DNA from: Angiostrongylus vasorum
Lineage: Eukaryota; Nematoda; Chromadorea; Rhabditida; Metastrongylidae
Direction: 5' to 3'
DNA: 64,000 bases
NCBI GenBank assembly: GCA_018806985.1
Contig: JADANN010000224.1
Span: forward strand, 124,001 to 188,000
Both the position numbers and the translations under genes were made by a program. Numbering within the stretch: position 1 is the first letter of the stretch; each line of letters starts with the position of its first letter. Positions 48,501 to 57,315 of this stretch are shown piece after piece. The notes under the pieces are model-generated. The model saw only the letters and a list, made by a program, of their open reading frames with translations. It made no database searches and was not told the origin of the DNA.

Positions 48501-49907
48501 GTTAAAAAGTGTAACTAATGCTTCTCAACTTCTATAAGCGCATCTGATAAATGTCGTCTATATTGCTCCCATTAGGTGTCATAACACATTCATTGAGTAA
48601 CAGTGAACCGGCATATGATGATGATAGACATGAAAAAAATTGAGAAACACCAAGAAACGCCAATTCAAAAATATTGATTTACAAAGTTGTTGGAGACATG
48701 AGTCATATATGACTCACTTGTTGGTAGAGATCATTTCAAAGCAGAATCATCATTTCAAATTTAAGCAAACACATCTGAGCTCTTTGTAAATCTTACTGAG
48801 TGGATTCGAAAAAAGTGGAATGTATAGAAGTTTACCAGTAAGTTACATTTTTTATTATTTGAAACCATCCCGAAGTAACTCCGAATCCCACAACCGAGAA
48901 TTCATTTTTTTTTCCTTCTTCTTCCTCTTTTATCGAGATTCGCGTTTCGAAGAGCAAAGCGATTCAACAAGTGAAAGTTCGTCCATTGGGACATCAGTAA
49001 ATATACGGCTTATTCCTGCTGTTGCGATTTTTGTGTTGAAAAACTTTCAAGAAAAGTTTCTTAAAAAAGTTGAAAATTTTCGAGCTTTAGTTTTCGATGG
49101 GTTTCATGTACTACAGTTCTCTCTCTGGTCCTATGTTGAATAATTGAATTCTGAAGTACCACAGGTGTCAATGATTTATCTGTGGTTGTTGAATAAACAG
49201 TTTCATGTCGAATTTGTTAAGCAAAAATATGATATTAAGCCTAAAATCTATATTTCGAACAACTGCTATGAATAGATGGCTTATAACTTTAATGTTCATC
49301 AGGTGGTCATAAAGTTGTAGAGCTACCCCTGCTTCTACTTTTTTTATTGAGAATTGATGTAAAACCTACTTACTTTATCTTGGGAGGCTTTGGAATTTAA
49401 GACGAACTTAGGTAGGTTAAGTAATTGTAGTTTCTCAAAAAAAATCTTTCTTATAAATCTCGTGTTAGCTTGAAAATACATAAATGTATAAGGTAATTTA
49501 ATTTTTGTATTACAACATAACAATATTAGTTATATCACTGCTCTTTAAACAATGAGATAAATTCAATATAGCTGACATTATTATGAAAATACAAAGCAAT
49601 TCTGGCAAGTGTAGGCGTTGAGCTGAGGAAATGAAATGGTAGTCGTCTTCACTGCCGACATCGACAAAAGAGGATTTCAGTAGTTGGTCAGTTAGCGTTA
49701 GTAATCGACTAAGCCGTATTAGCAATCGTAATATTATAGTGAAAAGCCGACATATGGAGCACTTTGACCAATGGCACCATCGCTATGGTAACAAGTACGT
49801 GTGTGTGGTGGTGGACATTCCGTTCGTTCACTGCTGAGAGCGAGTTGATTGCCCTCTGCTGCTGCATCCCATGACAGCCGACGACGTATATGTCGTCCGT
49901 TTGTCAT
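30656..49907 (-). CDS. large two-segment membrane protein with Ser/Thr stalk and SEA-like region (22 exons)
   Basis: Reconstructed by splice phase. Exons in gene order: 49799-49907, 49539-49622, 47898-47947, 46719-46802, 46397-46545, 45129-45233, 44048-44165, 43764-43924, 43049-43152, 42334-42403, 42107-42205, 41155-41335, 40193-40696, 39321-39627, 38608-38785, 38102-38239, 37628-37763, 33586-33684, 33385-33541, 33058-33235, 32224-32472, 30656-30769. Total 3,374 nt. Two surplus As (46434-46440 and about 46719-46723) must be removed to keep frame, giving 1,123 aa.
The start is ATG at 49905-49907. Residues ~45-60 (LLCIFIIMSAILNL) are a signal anchor or late signal peptide. ~80-437 is a beta-strand-rich, sarcoglycan-like ectodomain (for example GVMLRVSSSGISVYVDKLSR). 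~438-707 is Ser/Thr-rich. ~708-813 is SEA-like with a furin-type RVKR at ~748-751. ~829-848 is a membrane segment (FIVLGIISSLLSIAFLCILF). A tail of ~275 aa includes SYSPPPQDPAYQ. Role presumably adhesive; family not recognised. The last exon is the least certain. Confidence 0.75.
31157..31285 (+). repeat. SINE family 1 head fragment
   Basis: GGGGCGGATAGCACAGTGGC (box A) with TAGTTTGATTCTGCTCC (box B), then CCAACCAAGCCTTTCATCCC and AAATTAGTACCGGACAT. The rest of the SINE is absent. It lies in the last intron of the large gene. Confidence 0.6.
34408..34488. repeat. (GT)n microsatellite
   Basis: About 30 GT units, followed by imperfect TG/TATG repeats to about 34520. A looser TG-rich stretch runs 33757-33850. 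Long His/Thr or Cys/Val frames read across this tract are artefacts of the repeat. Confidence 0.95.
34620..35040. promoter_or_regulatory. CpG-rich segment in an intron, possible internal promoter
   Basis: A stretch with many CG dinucleotides (CGTCTTCGCCATCGCC, CCGTTACCGCCGCAGTC) in otherwise AT-rich sequence. The only comparable region is the start of the large gene near 49740-49940. Frames on both strands are open for about 60-70 codons but low in complexity. It could be an alternative promoter or first exon for a tail-only isoform of the surrounding gene; this is inference. Confidence 0.25.
36322..36536 (-). repeat. SINE family 1 copy
   Basis: Reverse SINE-1: GCGTTGATCAACCCCTTAGG, GGCCTGCCGATGTATCGAGC, CAGTGCTGCTATGCTCCCAG, GCTTGGTGGGTCAGGGACGC, then a head with GGAATCGATCCCACG. 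A short internal deletion removes part of the ATGCAT segment. Confidence 0.7.
37846..38085 (+). repeat. SINE family 3 copy with inverted 5' part
   Basis: ATGATGCTAAGATATTTGCT is the inverted end of the repeat. It is followed by GACGAAGGACCCGCATGGTG, the tRNA-like core and the normal end GCAAATATCTCAGCTTCATT ... GGCAGTAAATAAATAAG. It sits in the intron between two exons of the large gene (38102-38239 and 37628-37763). Confidence 0.7.
41736..42010 (+). repeat. SINE family 1 copy
   Basis: Head GAGTGTGGCGCAGTGATTGG with GTGGAATCGATCCTCGC as box B, then GGTCGGCAAATTGGTACCAG, GGAGGATAGCTGCACTGAGT, GGCCAGATATGCATTCAATC and GCCGAGAGCTTTTTTATGAC. Intronic in the large gene, opposite orientation. Confidence 0.8.
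43268..43640 (+). repeat. SINE family 2 copy
   Basis: Full-length copy: head CTCATCGTGGCCGGGAGGTG, GTGTCGGAGTGCGATGTACA, CCAAAGCTAAGAAGGAGTCC, ACCAATACCAGGATCCACCA, GGGCTGCGACTGCCTGTGGT, and the tail CTCACAACTAGTGAGGTCGT ... GTATCAAGTA. Its tail matches the 3' end of the RTE LINE at 26.5 kb. Intronic in the large gene. Confidence 0.8.
44335..44715 (+). repeat. SINE family 2 copy
   Basis: Close relative of the 43.27-kb copy, in the same orientation and in the adjacent intron: CATCGTGGCTTGGAGGTGTT, GACTGCGATGTACAGCGGGT, CAATACCAGGATCCACCACC, and the tail CGCACAACTAGTGAGGAAGG followed by GTTCAAGTATCAAGTATC. Confidence 0.8.
45273..45547 (-). repeat. SINE family 1 copy
   Basis: Reverse SINE-1: AAAGCTCTCGGCGTTGACCA, GAGGTGATTGAATGCATATC, CAGTGCTGCTATCCTTCTAG, GGGATCGATCCCATGTGTAC and ACTGCGCTACACGCGCC, abutting an (AT)n tract at 45548-45577. 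Confidence 0.8.
45986..46275 (+). repeat. SINE family 1, best-preserved copy
   Basis: The head GGCGCGTGTGGCGCAGTGGT contains a perfect box A (TGGCGCAGTGG), and GTGGAATCGATTCCCCGG a good box B, at tRNA spacing. The body follows: GCTCGCCAAGGTCTCCATCT, GTCTGGGAGGATAGCAGCAC, AAGGCCAGATATGCATTCAA and ACGCCGAGAGCTTTATCCTT. This shows the family is tRNA-derived and pol III transcribed in principle. Confidence 0.85.
46872..47440. repeat. SINE family 3, inverted pair
   Basis: A minus-oriented copy (46872-47075) and a plus-oriented copy (47076-47440) are joined head to head through a short partial tail. Together they form a long imperfect palindrome, as at 56.4 and 61.8 kb. Intronic in the large gene. 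Confidence 0.75.
47455..47835 (-). repeat. SINE family 2 copy
   Basis: Reverse of SINE-2: tail TACTTGATACTTGAACGGCC, GTACGGTCCGCAGCATAATC, GGTTAAACCATTGTGGTTCC, GTCGTTACCACTACAGGCAG, GGACGGTGGTGAATCCTAGT, and head CACCTCCCAGCCACGATGAG. It directly abuts the SINE-3 pair. Confidence 0.8.
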
Positions 49908-50004
49908 TCGAACGAATTCATTTCACGTACGAACGTATTCCTACCTCATTTAGACTCATCTGAACGAATGACGGAGACGATGGCAAGAAGAAAAATGAAT
50001 AAAC
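49908..50004 (-). promoter_or_regulatory. 5' flank of the large minus-strand gene
   Basis: The sequence just upstream (higher coordinates) of the inferred ATG. The CpG enrichment of the first exon fades by about 49940. No TATA box or splice-leader acceptor could be assigned with confidence; trans-splicing is possible in nematodes but not shown. Confidence 0.25.
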
Positions 50005-50130
50005 AGCAAATAAAAAGTTAAACATTGTAACGTCCACTGCCGCTTTAACTTAATTTGGTTCAATGCCATTTTGTGCTCCCTGAGATCACTCCCGTTGACA
50101 GATGATTACTGATAGTACCGTTTGTTTAGT
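50005..50130 (+). repeat. SINE family 3 head fragment
   Basis: CAGCAAATAAAAAGTTAAAC, then CTTTAACTTAATTTGGTTCA, GCTCCCTGAGATCACTCCCG and TTGACAGATGATTACTGATA correspond to the tail-to-head junction and head of SINE-3. The tRNA-like core is absent. Confidence 0.6.
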
Positions 50131-50970
50131 CGATGGTGCATGGATAGCAAGGCCTCCGGCAGTGGTAATTGTAAGTCCGAAGCTTATCTCGGGTTCCAAG
50201 TTTAACTCATCTCTCATCTGGGCACTATTAAAACCGTTTCCCGCATAAAAAAGACGCTTGAAGCGAGAAAATTTGCTAGTAAAAAAACTTGTGCTGAATG
50301 TAAAAACCTTAATCATATCACTCACAAACACCATTTAGATATACCTATTTCAAGTATTCGTGTTATGTCAATGATTTTTTCTTTCTTATGCTACTAATGA
50401 AGTTTAAAGAAAACTGAGTGCAAGCATCTGAACAGATGTCTGTATTAAAAATCTCAGAAGGAACCATCTATGCTGAACATGTCAATTTCTTGAAAAGAAA
50501 TAAGGCCTACTTCGAATAGAAACTGAGAGTTCGTCGTTTGTGATAGTGTACTTCATTTTTCCGTTGACTGATTTTTTTGTCCCAAAAATATTATGGAAAA
50601 GTGCTACGGCATTCTCCGTAAGGAACCAATGATACATTCGTATAACTGTACTTGTGATTTGAAGAGATGTGTACAGCCTTACTACACGGTTTATTCCAGA
50701 ATTGATGAGTTTTTAATAATTGTTTAACACGTTGCTGGGCCTATGGATGAAATATAAATGTTGAGCTCATTCTCAGTTAATATGTGTTTATATGCCCTTT
50801 ACATTGCTGGAACACTAAGTAACACTAACACAGTAGCGTAAGAAATCGTAGCAGTCCATATCAGTCGATGACCTGCCACTGAATTTTATACAAAAACAAA
50901 TTTTCATCACAGCAAGTTGTGGTTTTATTAGTTGCTTGTAAAATGGTGCATATTTCTGAAAAATATGTGG
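50131..50970. other. no recognisable gene
   Basis: AT-rich sequence with no supported exon or repeat. Confidence 0.3.
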
Positions 50971-50971
50971 A

Positions 50972-52250
50972 GCAGTGGCTAGAGGTGTCTTATAATACAC
51001 ACTAGATCGGGCAGTTGGTTCGCGCCCGAGCTTTGGGCTCAGTATCACCTGTATCGCCTGTAGTCCCGTTGATCGTCGAGTGACTCGAGCGGGCGCCAGT
51101 AAATCTTCCATTTTTCCCTATCGCTTGCAAAGAGTAGCCCAGTGGGTTCTGCTCGCCTTAGGGATTCGTCGAGCTTCATGCTTTTCTTCCAGGCTTTTCG
51201 CGAAGAACTCTGACCATTGGGTCGGTGGTCTTCCTGCAGTGCGCTTGATATTCTCGCATTACGTGTCCCGGTCCACCTTATCTTCGAGTGTTTGGCGTAG
51301 AGAACGGCATCTTTGATTTTTGATCGTCGACGCAGATCGGAGCTTCAGATCCCCTCCCCTACTTGTGTGGAACGGGATACTCCAAGCATCGCACTTTCGA
51401 CTGCGCGTTCGATAACGCTAAGTGACCTTCCATCCTGCTTACGCAGTGACCAAGTTTCTGACGCATACGTTAGGGCAGGAAGTACCGTTGAGTCGAAAAG
51501 GTGGGCACGGAGTTGGGTGTTCTTTGTTCTCTTCACTACATCCTCCATGCTCTTGAATGCTCCCCAACCCGCTCGTTTCTTTCTGCTTAGCCCTAGAGCT
51601 AAGTCGTTCATCATATTGGGTTCACGACCTAGACAGACATAACTGGAGCATTCGGAGATATTCGTTCCGTTGAGCGTGAACGGTGCATACGAAATCAATC
51701 CGTTCTTCATGAACACCGTTTTTTGTGAGGATTAGTCGAAGACCAATCTTTCCACAGGCTTTATCAAAGTCGGCAAGCGTACGTTCCGCTTGGCAAATGT
51801 TCGGTGTTGTAAGGACGATGTCATCAGCAAAGCGAAAATGATGTAACTGCCGACCATCGATTTTCACTCCCATATTATCCCATTTCAGTGTTCGCACAAC
51901 GTTTTGGAGGGTGGCGGTAAATAATTTTGGCGACATGGTATCGCCTTGCCTAACCACTCTTTTTGACGTCGATGTTAACATCGTTGTAGAATGGTGAAAT
52001 CTTGGTTGTGAATGTTTTATGCAGCTCATGAAGAATGGGCTCAGTAATCTTCCATTTCTCTTAGGTAGACGAATTGTTACGAGACGGGATGAAAATACTA
52101 TTTTGATGCATCCGTAGGCTGCTACAGCGCATTGTAAGCACCAAATGTGCATTTAATCCCTTCTACAACGCCTTACGAAAAACGATCGCATTCATGGCAC
52201 GTCACTCAGGGATTGATTAACACCGAATGCTTTATCCCTGTATTGTTATT
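50972..52250 (+). repeat. SINE family 1 copy split by an RTE insertion
   Basis: The head (50972-51037: GTGGAGCAGTGGCTAGAGG, GGTTCGCGCCCGAGC) and the body (about 52046-52250: GACGAATTGTTACGAGACGG, ATTGTAAGCACCAAATGTGC, ACTCAGGGATTGATTAACAC, TGCTTTATCC) are parts of one SINE in the expected order. The 1-kb RTE fragment between them lies in the opposite orientation. Confidence 0.65.
51038..52045 (-). mobile_element. 5'-truncated RTE LINE inserted in a SINE
   Basis: The minus strand encodes the second half of an RTE reverse transcriptase: VVRQGDTMSPKLFTATLQNV, VRTLKWDNMGVKIDGRQLHH and the catalytic FRFADDIVLTTPN. The C-terminal stretch follows: RNEYLRMLQLC and, in another frame, CVGRGEGI-side residues such as TYASETWSLRKQDGRSLSVI. 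One or two frame breaks are present. The 3' end GACTACAGGCGATACAGGTG matches the LINE at 1.8-5.0 kb, so it is a different RTE lineage from the one at 22.8 kb. Confidence 0.85.
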
Positions 52251-52730
52251 GCTATGCAGTTCCTTTGCTTATGAGCCTTAGATGTCATCCGTAATATACA
52301 TTCATGTACCAGTTGCTATGTGAACACCACAATGATTCATCTAGTCGGATTCGAACCGAGTTGTCAACCGTGGAATTTGAAGAAGATTTGTACTCCACGA
52401 TTAAATTCCCTGAAACAACAGTGAAGTGTAAGTTGCGAATCAAGGTGAACTTAATATGTGCATCATGGAAGGACAATTGCATGGAAGTACAATCAAGATC
52501 TTATTTTTTTAAGTTCAAAGGAATAGCTGCTTAAACACACCTCTATCACATACTTTCCCACTTAAAAAGCGGCTTGATCGACGAGGCATGATCGACTCCA
52601 TTCATACCTTCTGTGACAATGAGTACTTAATCGTCATGCCAAACTATGTAGATTAAAATGGAAGAAAAAAGGATGAAAGATTGTCTAAGTCCATGATAAT
52701 TACAAACATCATTTTTGGTTAAAGGATAAA
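52251..52730. other. no firm gene
   Basis: A short plus frame at 52344-52428 (TELSTVEFEEDLYSTIKFPE) lies between a CATCTAG acceptor and a GTAAGT donor. It has no partner exon and is not called. Confidence 0.3.
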
Positions 52731-52734
52731 GGCC

Positions 52735-52905
52735 ATTGTCCCATCTATCGATCGGAATGGCCCAATGGAGAGAGTCGTGAGGAAATAGACCACATAGTGC
52801 AAACCAAACCAACGAGTTTCTCAAATATCGCCATTCTTCCAAAGTACTGGGTAGGATCGGCCATTCACTCATTCAGAAAAAGACATTTATATTGTTAGAA
52901 TGAAT
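52735..52905 (+). mobile_element. RTE endonuclease fragment
   Basis: Encodes EWPNGESREEIDHIVQTKPT, then FSNIAILPKYWVGSAIHSF. This matches the EYDNEIDHSIVNRRFCLANV ... KFYTGSDHRLL region of the LINE at 1.8-5.0 kb. Short and isolated. Confidence 0.6.
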
Positions 52906-53240
52906 AGAAAACCCTAGAATTTTACCGATGAAAATCCCGCTCTACCTCTTGGATTTTTTTCATTTCTTCACATTTCTTTTGATAGTATACAGTTTTAGAT
53001 AGAACAAAAGACGAATCAGATCAGCTCATCCAACACCTTCACGATAGCACTGAAAATGTCAAGACTTCGAAAATGGCAAAACAGACGAGCTGTCTTCACA
53101 TGATCACGAACTGATACACTGAGGTGCAGTCGGTCGAATACAAGAAAACCACTAACGTGCAAATAGGAACAATGAAAAAAATCAAGTTATCGTTTCAGTG
53201 CAGAGTAGATATGTGGTTGCCAATAACAAGATTTCTTCAA
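52906..53240. other. no recognisable gene
   Basis: Nothing supported. Confidence 0.3.
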
Positions 53241-53243
53241 TAC

Positions 53244-53905
53244 TGGTTAATGTTTCAGAGGTTTTGCTTTCTTCAGTGCATGGAAAACCCAAATTGACAC
53301 ACAATCCACTTAATCACAGACTTTCGTTACGCAACCAGAAAGAAAAACTCAACGCATAAGTTCTCCTTTACATAACAAACAGCTTCTTTTAAAAATTCAC
53401 CGTTCTGCTTCTTATAAGTGTTCCAAGTATAAAAAGGAGACCAGCCGCACAAAGTCTTACATGGTTGTGAAATGTGCTTGACTCAAGTGAAGAAGTCAGC
53501 TTGAGTATGGCGCGAAGTCATGTGTGATGACATGACACTCATCTCTGCTGTTTATTTCTAGATTTTTTGCGTATATCCAGAACGCTTCAAGAGTTTTCCG
53601 CGTTGATGCTTTCGATTATTAGTGCGAGGATATTGATTTTTCACGTCAAAATCTTCTTTATCTCTGTGTCCTGTAAGCGCACCTAGTGGAGTATTTGGTT
53701 TGACTTTAAACTTACTGACAAAGTTTTCTTTGATCCGGGCGCACAGTGTCCTTTTCGTTTCGCTAATGTATTCGTCTCCTCACGCTTTACAAAAAATCAG
53801 ATAAATCATCTTCGATCTCATGGAATCACCATCTCTACCATTAGTGCAAATTGTGCAGTTTTGCACTGCGCATGAGACGATCATACAAACTGCTAAGAGG
53901 TAGAT
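53244..53905 (-). mobile_element. decayed Penelope-like element, 3' part
   Basis: Minus-strand GIY-YIG remnant. 53905-53790 gives CxYDRLMRxxKLHNLH-like residues and a broken stretch around the GIY-YIG core. 53690-53520 gives CAYRTQR and TLEAFWIYAKNLEINSRDEC. Here the presumed catalytic Glu is retained (LEAFWI). A degenerate hammerhead-like motif lies at 53244-53280. Several stops: inactive. Confidence 0.6.
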
Positions 53906-54635
53906 GGCGAGGACCTTATTCTAGCTAGATGTATGGTTTAGTGGCGTGGTTCTTTGCTGTTTGCACTACGAATTTCAGAGATTCTACCTTCTGCTCTTCT
54001 CCTGTGCGCACACTCGGCTTGTTAGGAGTGAGAGGAGGGGTAATGAACTAGTACATTTTTTTACTTGGATTTTGGTGATACTAGTTGATTAGCCCCATGA
54101 AAAAACTATTAAGTTGCTAAACCTGCAAAGGTTAGGAAGAATATCTGCAACATCAGCTGGGACATTCTCGCTTAGAGGAACAAATTGTTCACACTCTGAC
54201 ATACTGACAAGGGATTACTACTTCTAGAAAACGGTCATTCAAGGCTTTATTGACTGCATATTTAAGATGCTCATTCAAAGCTTTACCGCAGTTTTTTAAA
54301 GACGACGTCCATCTCTATGCAAGCAATTTCAGAGCCCGACTAAATATATCTTTCAGAGTCTGCAATAATCCGAAGTCTGACGTAATATCTTGTCGGTGAA
54401 GAATCGACAGTACCAACTAAAAAGTTGCTAGACTTAATCAACTGGAGACCAACTGACTGCCTTCGCTGACACATTAGCATTGTCTTTCACCCGTTAACTT
54501 TCACAATGCAGGGTTTCTACCTTATGGAAAACGTAGTGACCATGTAATCACACAAAAGAGGAGAGCTACTCATCATTGGTAACTATTATATAACCATATC
54601 CTGTTTTACCGTCTGCTACCGCTTTACTTGGGTAA
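53906..54635. other. no recognisable gene
   Basis: No supported exon. The sequence between the PLE remnant and the next RTE fragment shows no clear repeat match. Confidence 0.3.
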
Positions 54636-54639
54636 TCAC

Positions 54640-55110
54640 TCAACAGGAATGGCATTGTATTAGGCAATGGAAAACTATGTCAGGTAGCAGAGTTTCGAAA
54701 AGGAATCATACTACGATTCATCTTAACACAATAACGAAGCCAATTAAACCACCGCAAGAATACGAGACAGCGCTTGTTTCGCTTCCATCGACAAGGGAAA
54801 CCAACTTAAAATCGTTTTACACAAAAACCAATTATAGCAACATTAGACGACAGACGTGTTTTCAGAGAATATAAGAAAGCCATTTGTGAGCTATGCAGCA
54901 ATTTCACAACAGGAAGTTCAATAATCTACAACGACACTGCTGTTAGCGTAGAGATGTTCGACAAGGCGACACTACTTCGCCAAAGCTGTAGAGAACGTTA
55001 TTCAAGACCGGAATGGGATAAAACGAAAGTGCAAGTCGATGGCTGTCAGGTTTCATCATTTTCGTATTGTTGATGAGACCATTCACACTAACAGCAAACA
55101 TTAACTGTGG
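54640..55110 (+). mobile_element. highly decayed RTE reverse transcriptase fragment
   Basis: Scattered plus-strand motifs in shifting frames. QSFEKES stands for the AGFRKGF block; REYKKAICELCSNFTTGSSI and IYNDTAVSVE follow. EWDKTKVQVDGCQVSSF stands for the WDxxGVxVDGRQLHHxRFADD block. Order and spacing fit an RTE reverse transcriptase. Confidence 0.6.
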
Positions 55111-55625
55111 TATTTTAATCCCGGCTGAGTTCTATGATGCGTTTGGGATGAATAGTCCTCCGTTGAGTTGAAAAAAGCGCCAGTACTGGAGAACCAGTTT
55201 GTTTGCCCTATTCACGCTCAAATTACCGAACATCTTAAATCTTCCCTCCTCGAGTATCTTGATTATTAAGCAAACATGATTAATTTATCGGCTTTTCAAT
55301 TGAGTAGGAAGAAGAGGCGGCATGGCATGTAGTTTAAAAAGAGCATCGAAAATATAACAAAAGTAAAAACGAACACTGTTCTGAAACTGGGCACGAAAAA
55401 AAAAGCGAGTAAGAAAATTCTTCTAACTCTTTTGAACTACGCGCGCGTTGGAAAGGAAATTTTTCCTTTGCTTGTTTGGACAAAAAGTAACAAAATAATG
55501 TGACATCTAAGTAAAAGGGAACTATTAAACAGATTTGTTAGAGATCTCTGAATATGTAAGCTTCCCACTGGACTTCTGACTTGTTGACCAAGCAAGATTT
55601 TCCTTTCTTTGCGTCTCTACATCTG
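55111..55625. other. no recognisable gene
   Basis: AT-rich sequence without supported features. Confidence 0.3.
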
Positions 55626-55629
55626 TGCT

Positions 55630-55800
55630 AGGACTTCGCCGGGTTGTCACCGATCACCAGTTAGCCAATATGTTGTTGCTAGGACGGCGCTTGATTCCTG
55701 ACGCCGACATACTCTTAGTTGGGCTTCCGCGTAGCAGTGTCGAATTTTATGGGAAGCGTAGCCCAGGTGGATGAAGCCCCTCCCATGAAGACCATTCAGA
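55630..55800 (-). repeat. degenerate SINE family 2 fragment
   Basis: CTAGGACGGCGCTTGATTCC, ACTCTTAGTTGGGCTTCCGC and AAGCGTAGCCCAGGTGGATG line up with the GGACGGTGGTGAATCC, ACTCTTAGCTGGGCTTCC part of the minus-oriented copy at 47.6 kb. Both ends are lost. Confidence 0.4.
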
Positions 55801-56370
55801 AACGTTGAGGCAGCAAGTATATAGTACAAGGCATAAAGGTATATAGCTATATGATGTAATAGAGAAAAATGGAGGAACTCAGTTGAAAAGCACCACTTAC
55901 TAGTGCAGTTAGCCTGAAAAATGTGTGGTAATAAAAAAGACGCTGATGTTACATAATAGCCTCAATACGTGTGCATGATTGCTCTAGTTTTTCACAACTA
56001 GGTCCAAATTGTTTCCACACTAACACTAAAACATGATGATGACAATATTGAATGAAAATCGAATACTTGGTAAATATCGGTTTTTCACTCCCGTTATTTG
56101 TTTTTTTCTTCTGCCTCTTCTAAATCTTTTGGGTGAGTACGTAGCCAGGAATGTTTCACAGCTTGCTAACTGTGCCATTTTTTATGAAACAAATTATCTG
56201 AGGATTGTAATACAAAGATCCAGGGAATTATGAATGGAGCTGGCTTGTGCTTGTACACTAGTGGTTTAGGGGATCACTGGCAAGGCTTTTCGAAGAGCTT
56301 TTTTTCTTTGTTAAATCATTTTTTAGTGTTTTGGAAGCTACAGCGGCAACTTGAGCAATTTGCAATTTTA
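55801..56370. other. no recognisable gene
   Basis: A T-rich 66-codon plus frame at 56033 has no family resemblance. Nothing else seen. Confidence 0.3.
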
Positions 56371-56371
56371 A

Positions 56372-56742
56372 CCTTTTTGCTTACTGCCTAGTCTTTTTTG
56401 ATGGCAGGGTATATTGCGAGATATAACTTCAACGAAGCTGAGATATTTGCAAAACTCTGGACCGCAGGTGCCTATGGTGGGGAAAGAACGCGCTATTGTC
56501 CTTTCCGGGGAGTAACGCGTTCACCACCACACCATGCGGGTCCTTCGTTTCGCCTCTCTCTCAGCCAGTTCTATCGATCTTTTTGCCATCAGCAATCACC
56601 CAGGCGAAACAGAAGGACCCGCATGGTGTGGTGGTGAACGCGTTACTCCCCGGAAAGGACAATAGCGCGTTCGTTCCCCACCATAGACACCTGCGGTCCA
56701 GAGTTTTGCAAATATCTCAGCTTCGTTGAAGTTATATTGAGC
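56372..56742. repeat. SINE family 3, inverted pair
   Basis: A minus copy (GATATTTGCAAAACTCTGGA ... CACCACACCATGCGGGTCC) to about 56600 is followed by a plus copy (GGACCCGCATGGTGTGGTGG ... GCAAATATCTCAGCTTCGTT). The halves form a long palindrome centred near 56600. Confidence 0.75.
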
Positions 56743-57075
56743 AATTTGCATTGCGTTTTAGCCATTTTCACTAGATTTCTGGGAAAAAAAAGCATTGCCT
56801 GCTTATATTTGAAATTTTTAGCTTCTTTTTTCAAATATGGTGTACGTGGTTTTATACTGATGCATGAGAAAAGCAGAAAATGATGAAAACAGAAAGAAGA
56901 TAGCTTTCCCCATAGAAGTTCTCTTTTCAGAGCTGTGAATTTACGCGTTTTTCGGTTCGTACGCATAAAATAAGACGTGTGAAGGAAAACAAATTTGGGC
57001 TATTTTAGAGATAAATTTCGTGGATACTGGATGACCGCAATAATGGGTAACTTCACATTCTTTCCCATTCATCGT
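56743..57075. other. no recognisable gene
   Basis: Nothing supported. Confidence 0.3.
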
Positions 57076-57079
57076 AGTT

Positions 57080-57315
57080 GGAGCGTGCAGCGTTGATGAA
57101 ACCTTGAGAAATAGACCATTCAACTATATAGGTGGCATTTTATCGTTGATTGAATGCATATTTAGCTCATATAGCGACTAGCGAGAGAGTACTTATGCAT
57201 TAAGACGTGTTTTCATACTCCAAGCGAGGTCTGGTACGAGTTTACCGACACCAGAGCAATGGAGAGCTTCAATAGCGAAGGCCAGGGATCGAGCAAAGGA
57301 TCACATATGTGTATT
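57080..57315 (-). repeat. degenerate SINE family 1 copy
   Basis: Reverse SINE-1 landmarks: GCGTTGATGAAACCTTGAGA, TTGATTGAATGCATATTTAG, CTCCAAGCGAGGTCTGGTAC and a head with AGGGATCGAGCAAAGGATC. Strongly diverged. Confidence 0.5.

Noticed and set aside
48820..49143. 107-codon plus frame inside the large gene's intron
   Set aside because: T-rich with poly-Phe and no motif; lies antisense to an intron.
49510..49725. 71-codon minus frame taken as a first exon
   Set aside because: It has no in-frame ATG before the membrane segment. An acceptor at 49622 and a separate ATG exon at 49799-49907 fit the phases better.
52335..52365. TCGGATTCGAACCGAG as a tRNA T-arm
   Set aside because: No D-arm or anticodon arm at the right distance on either strand.
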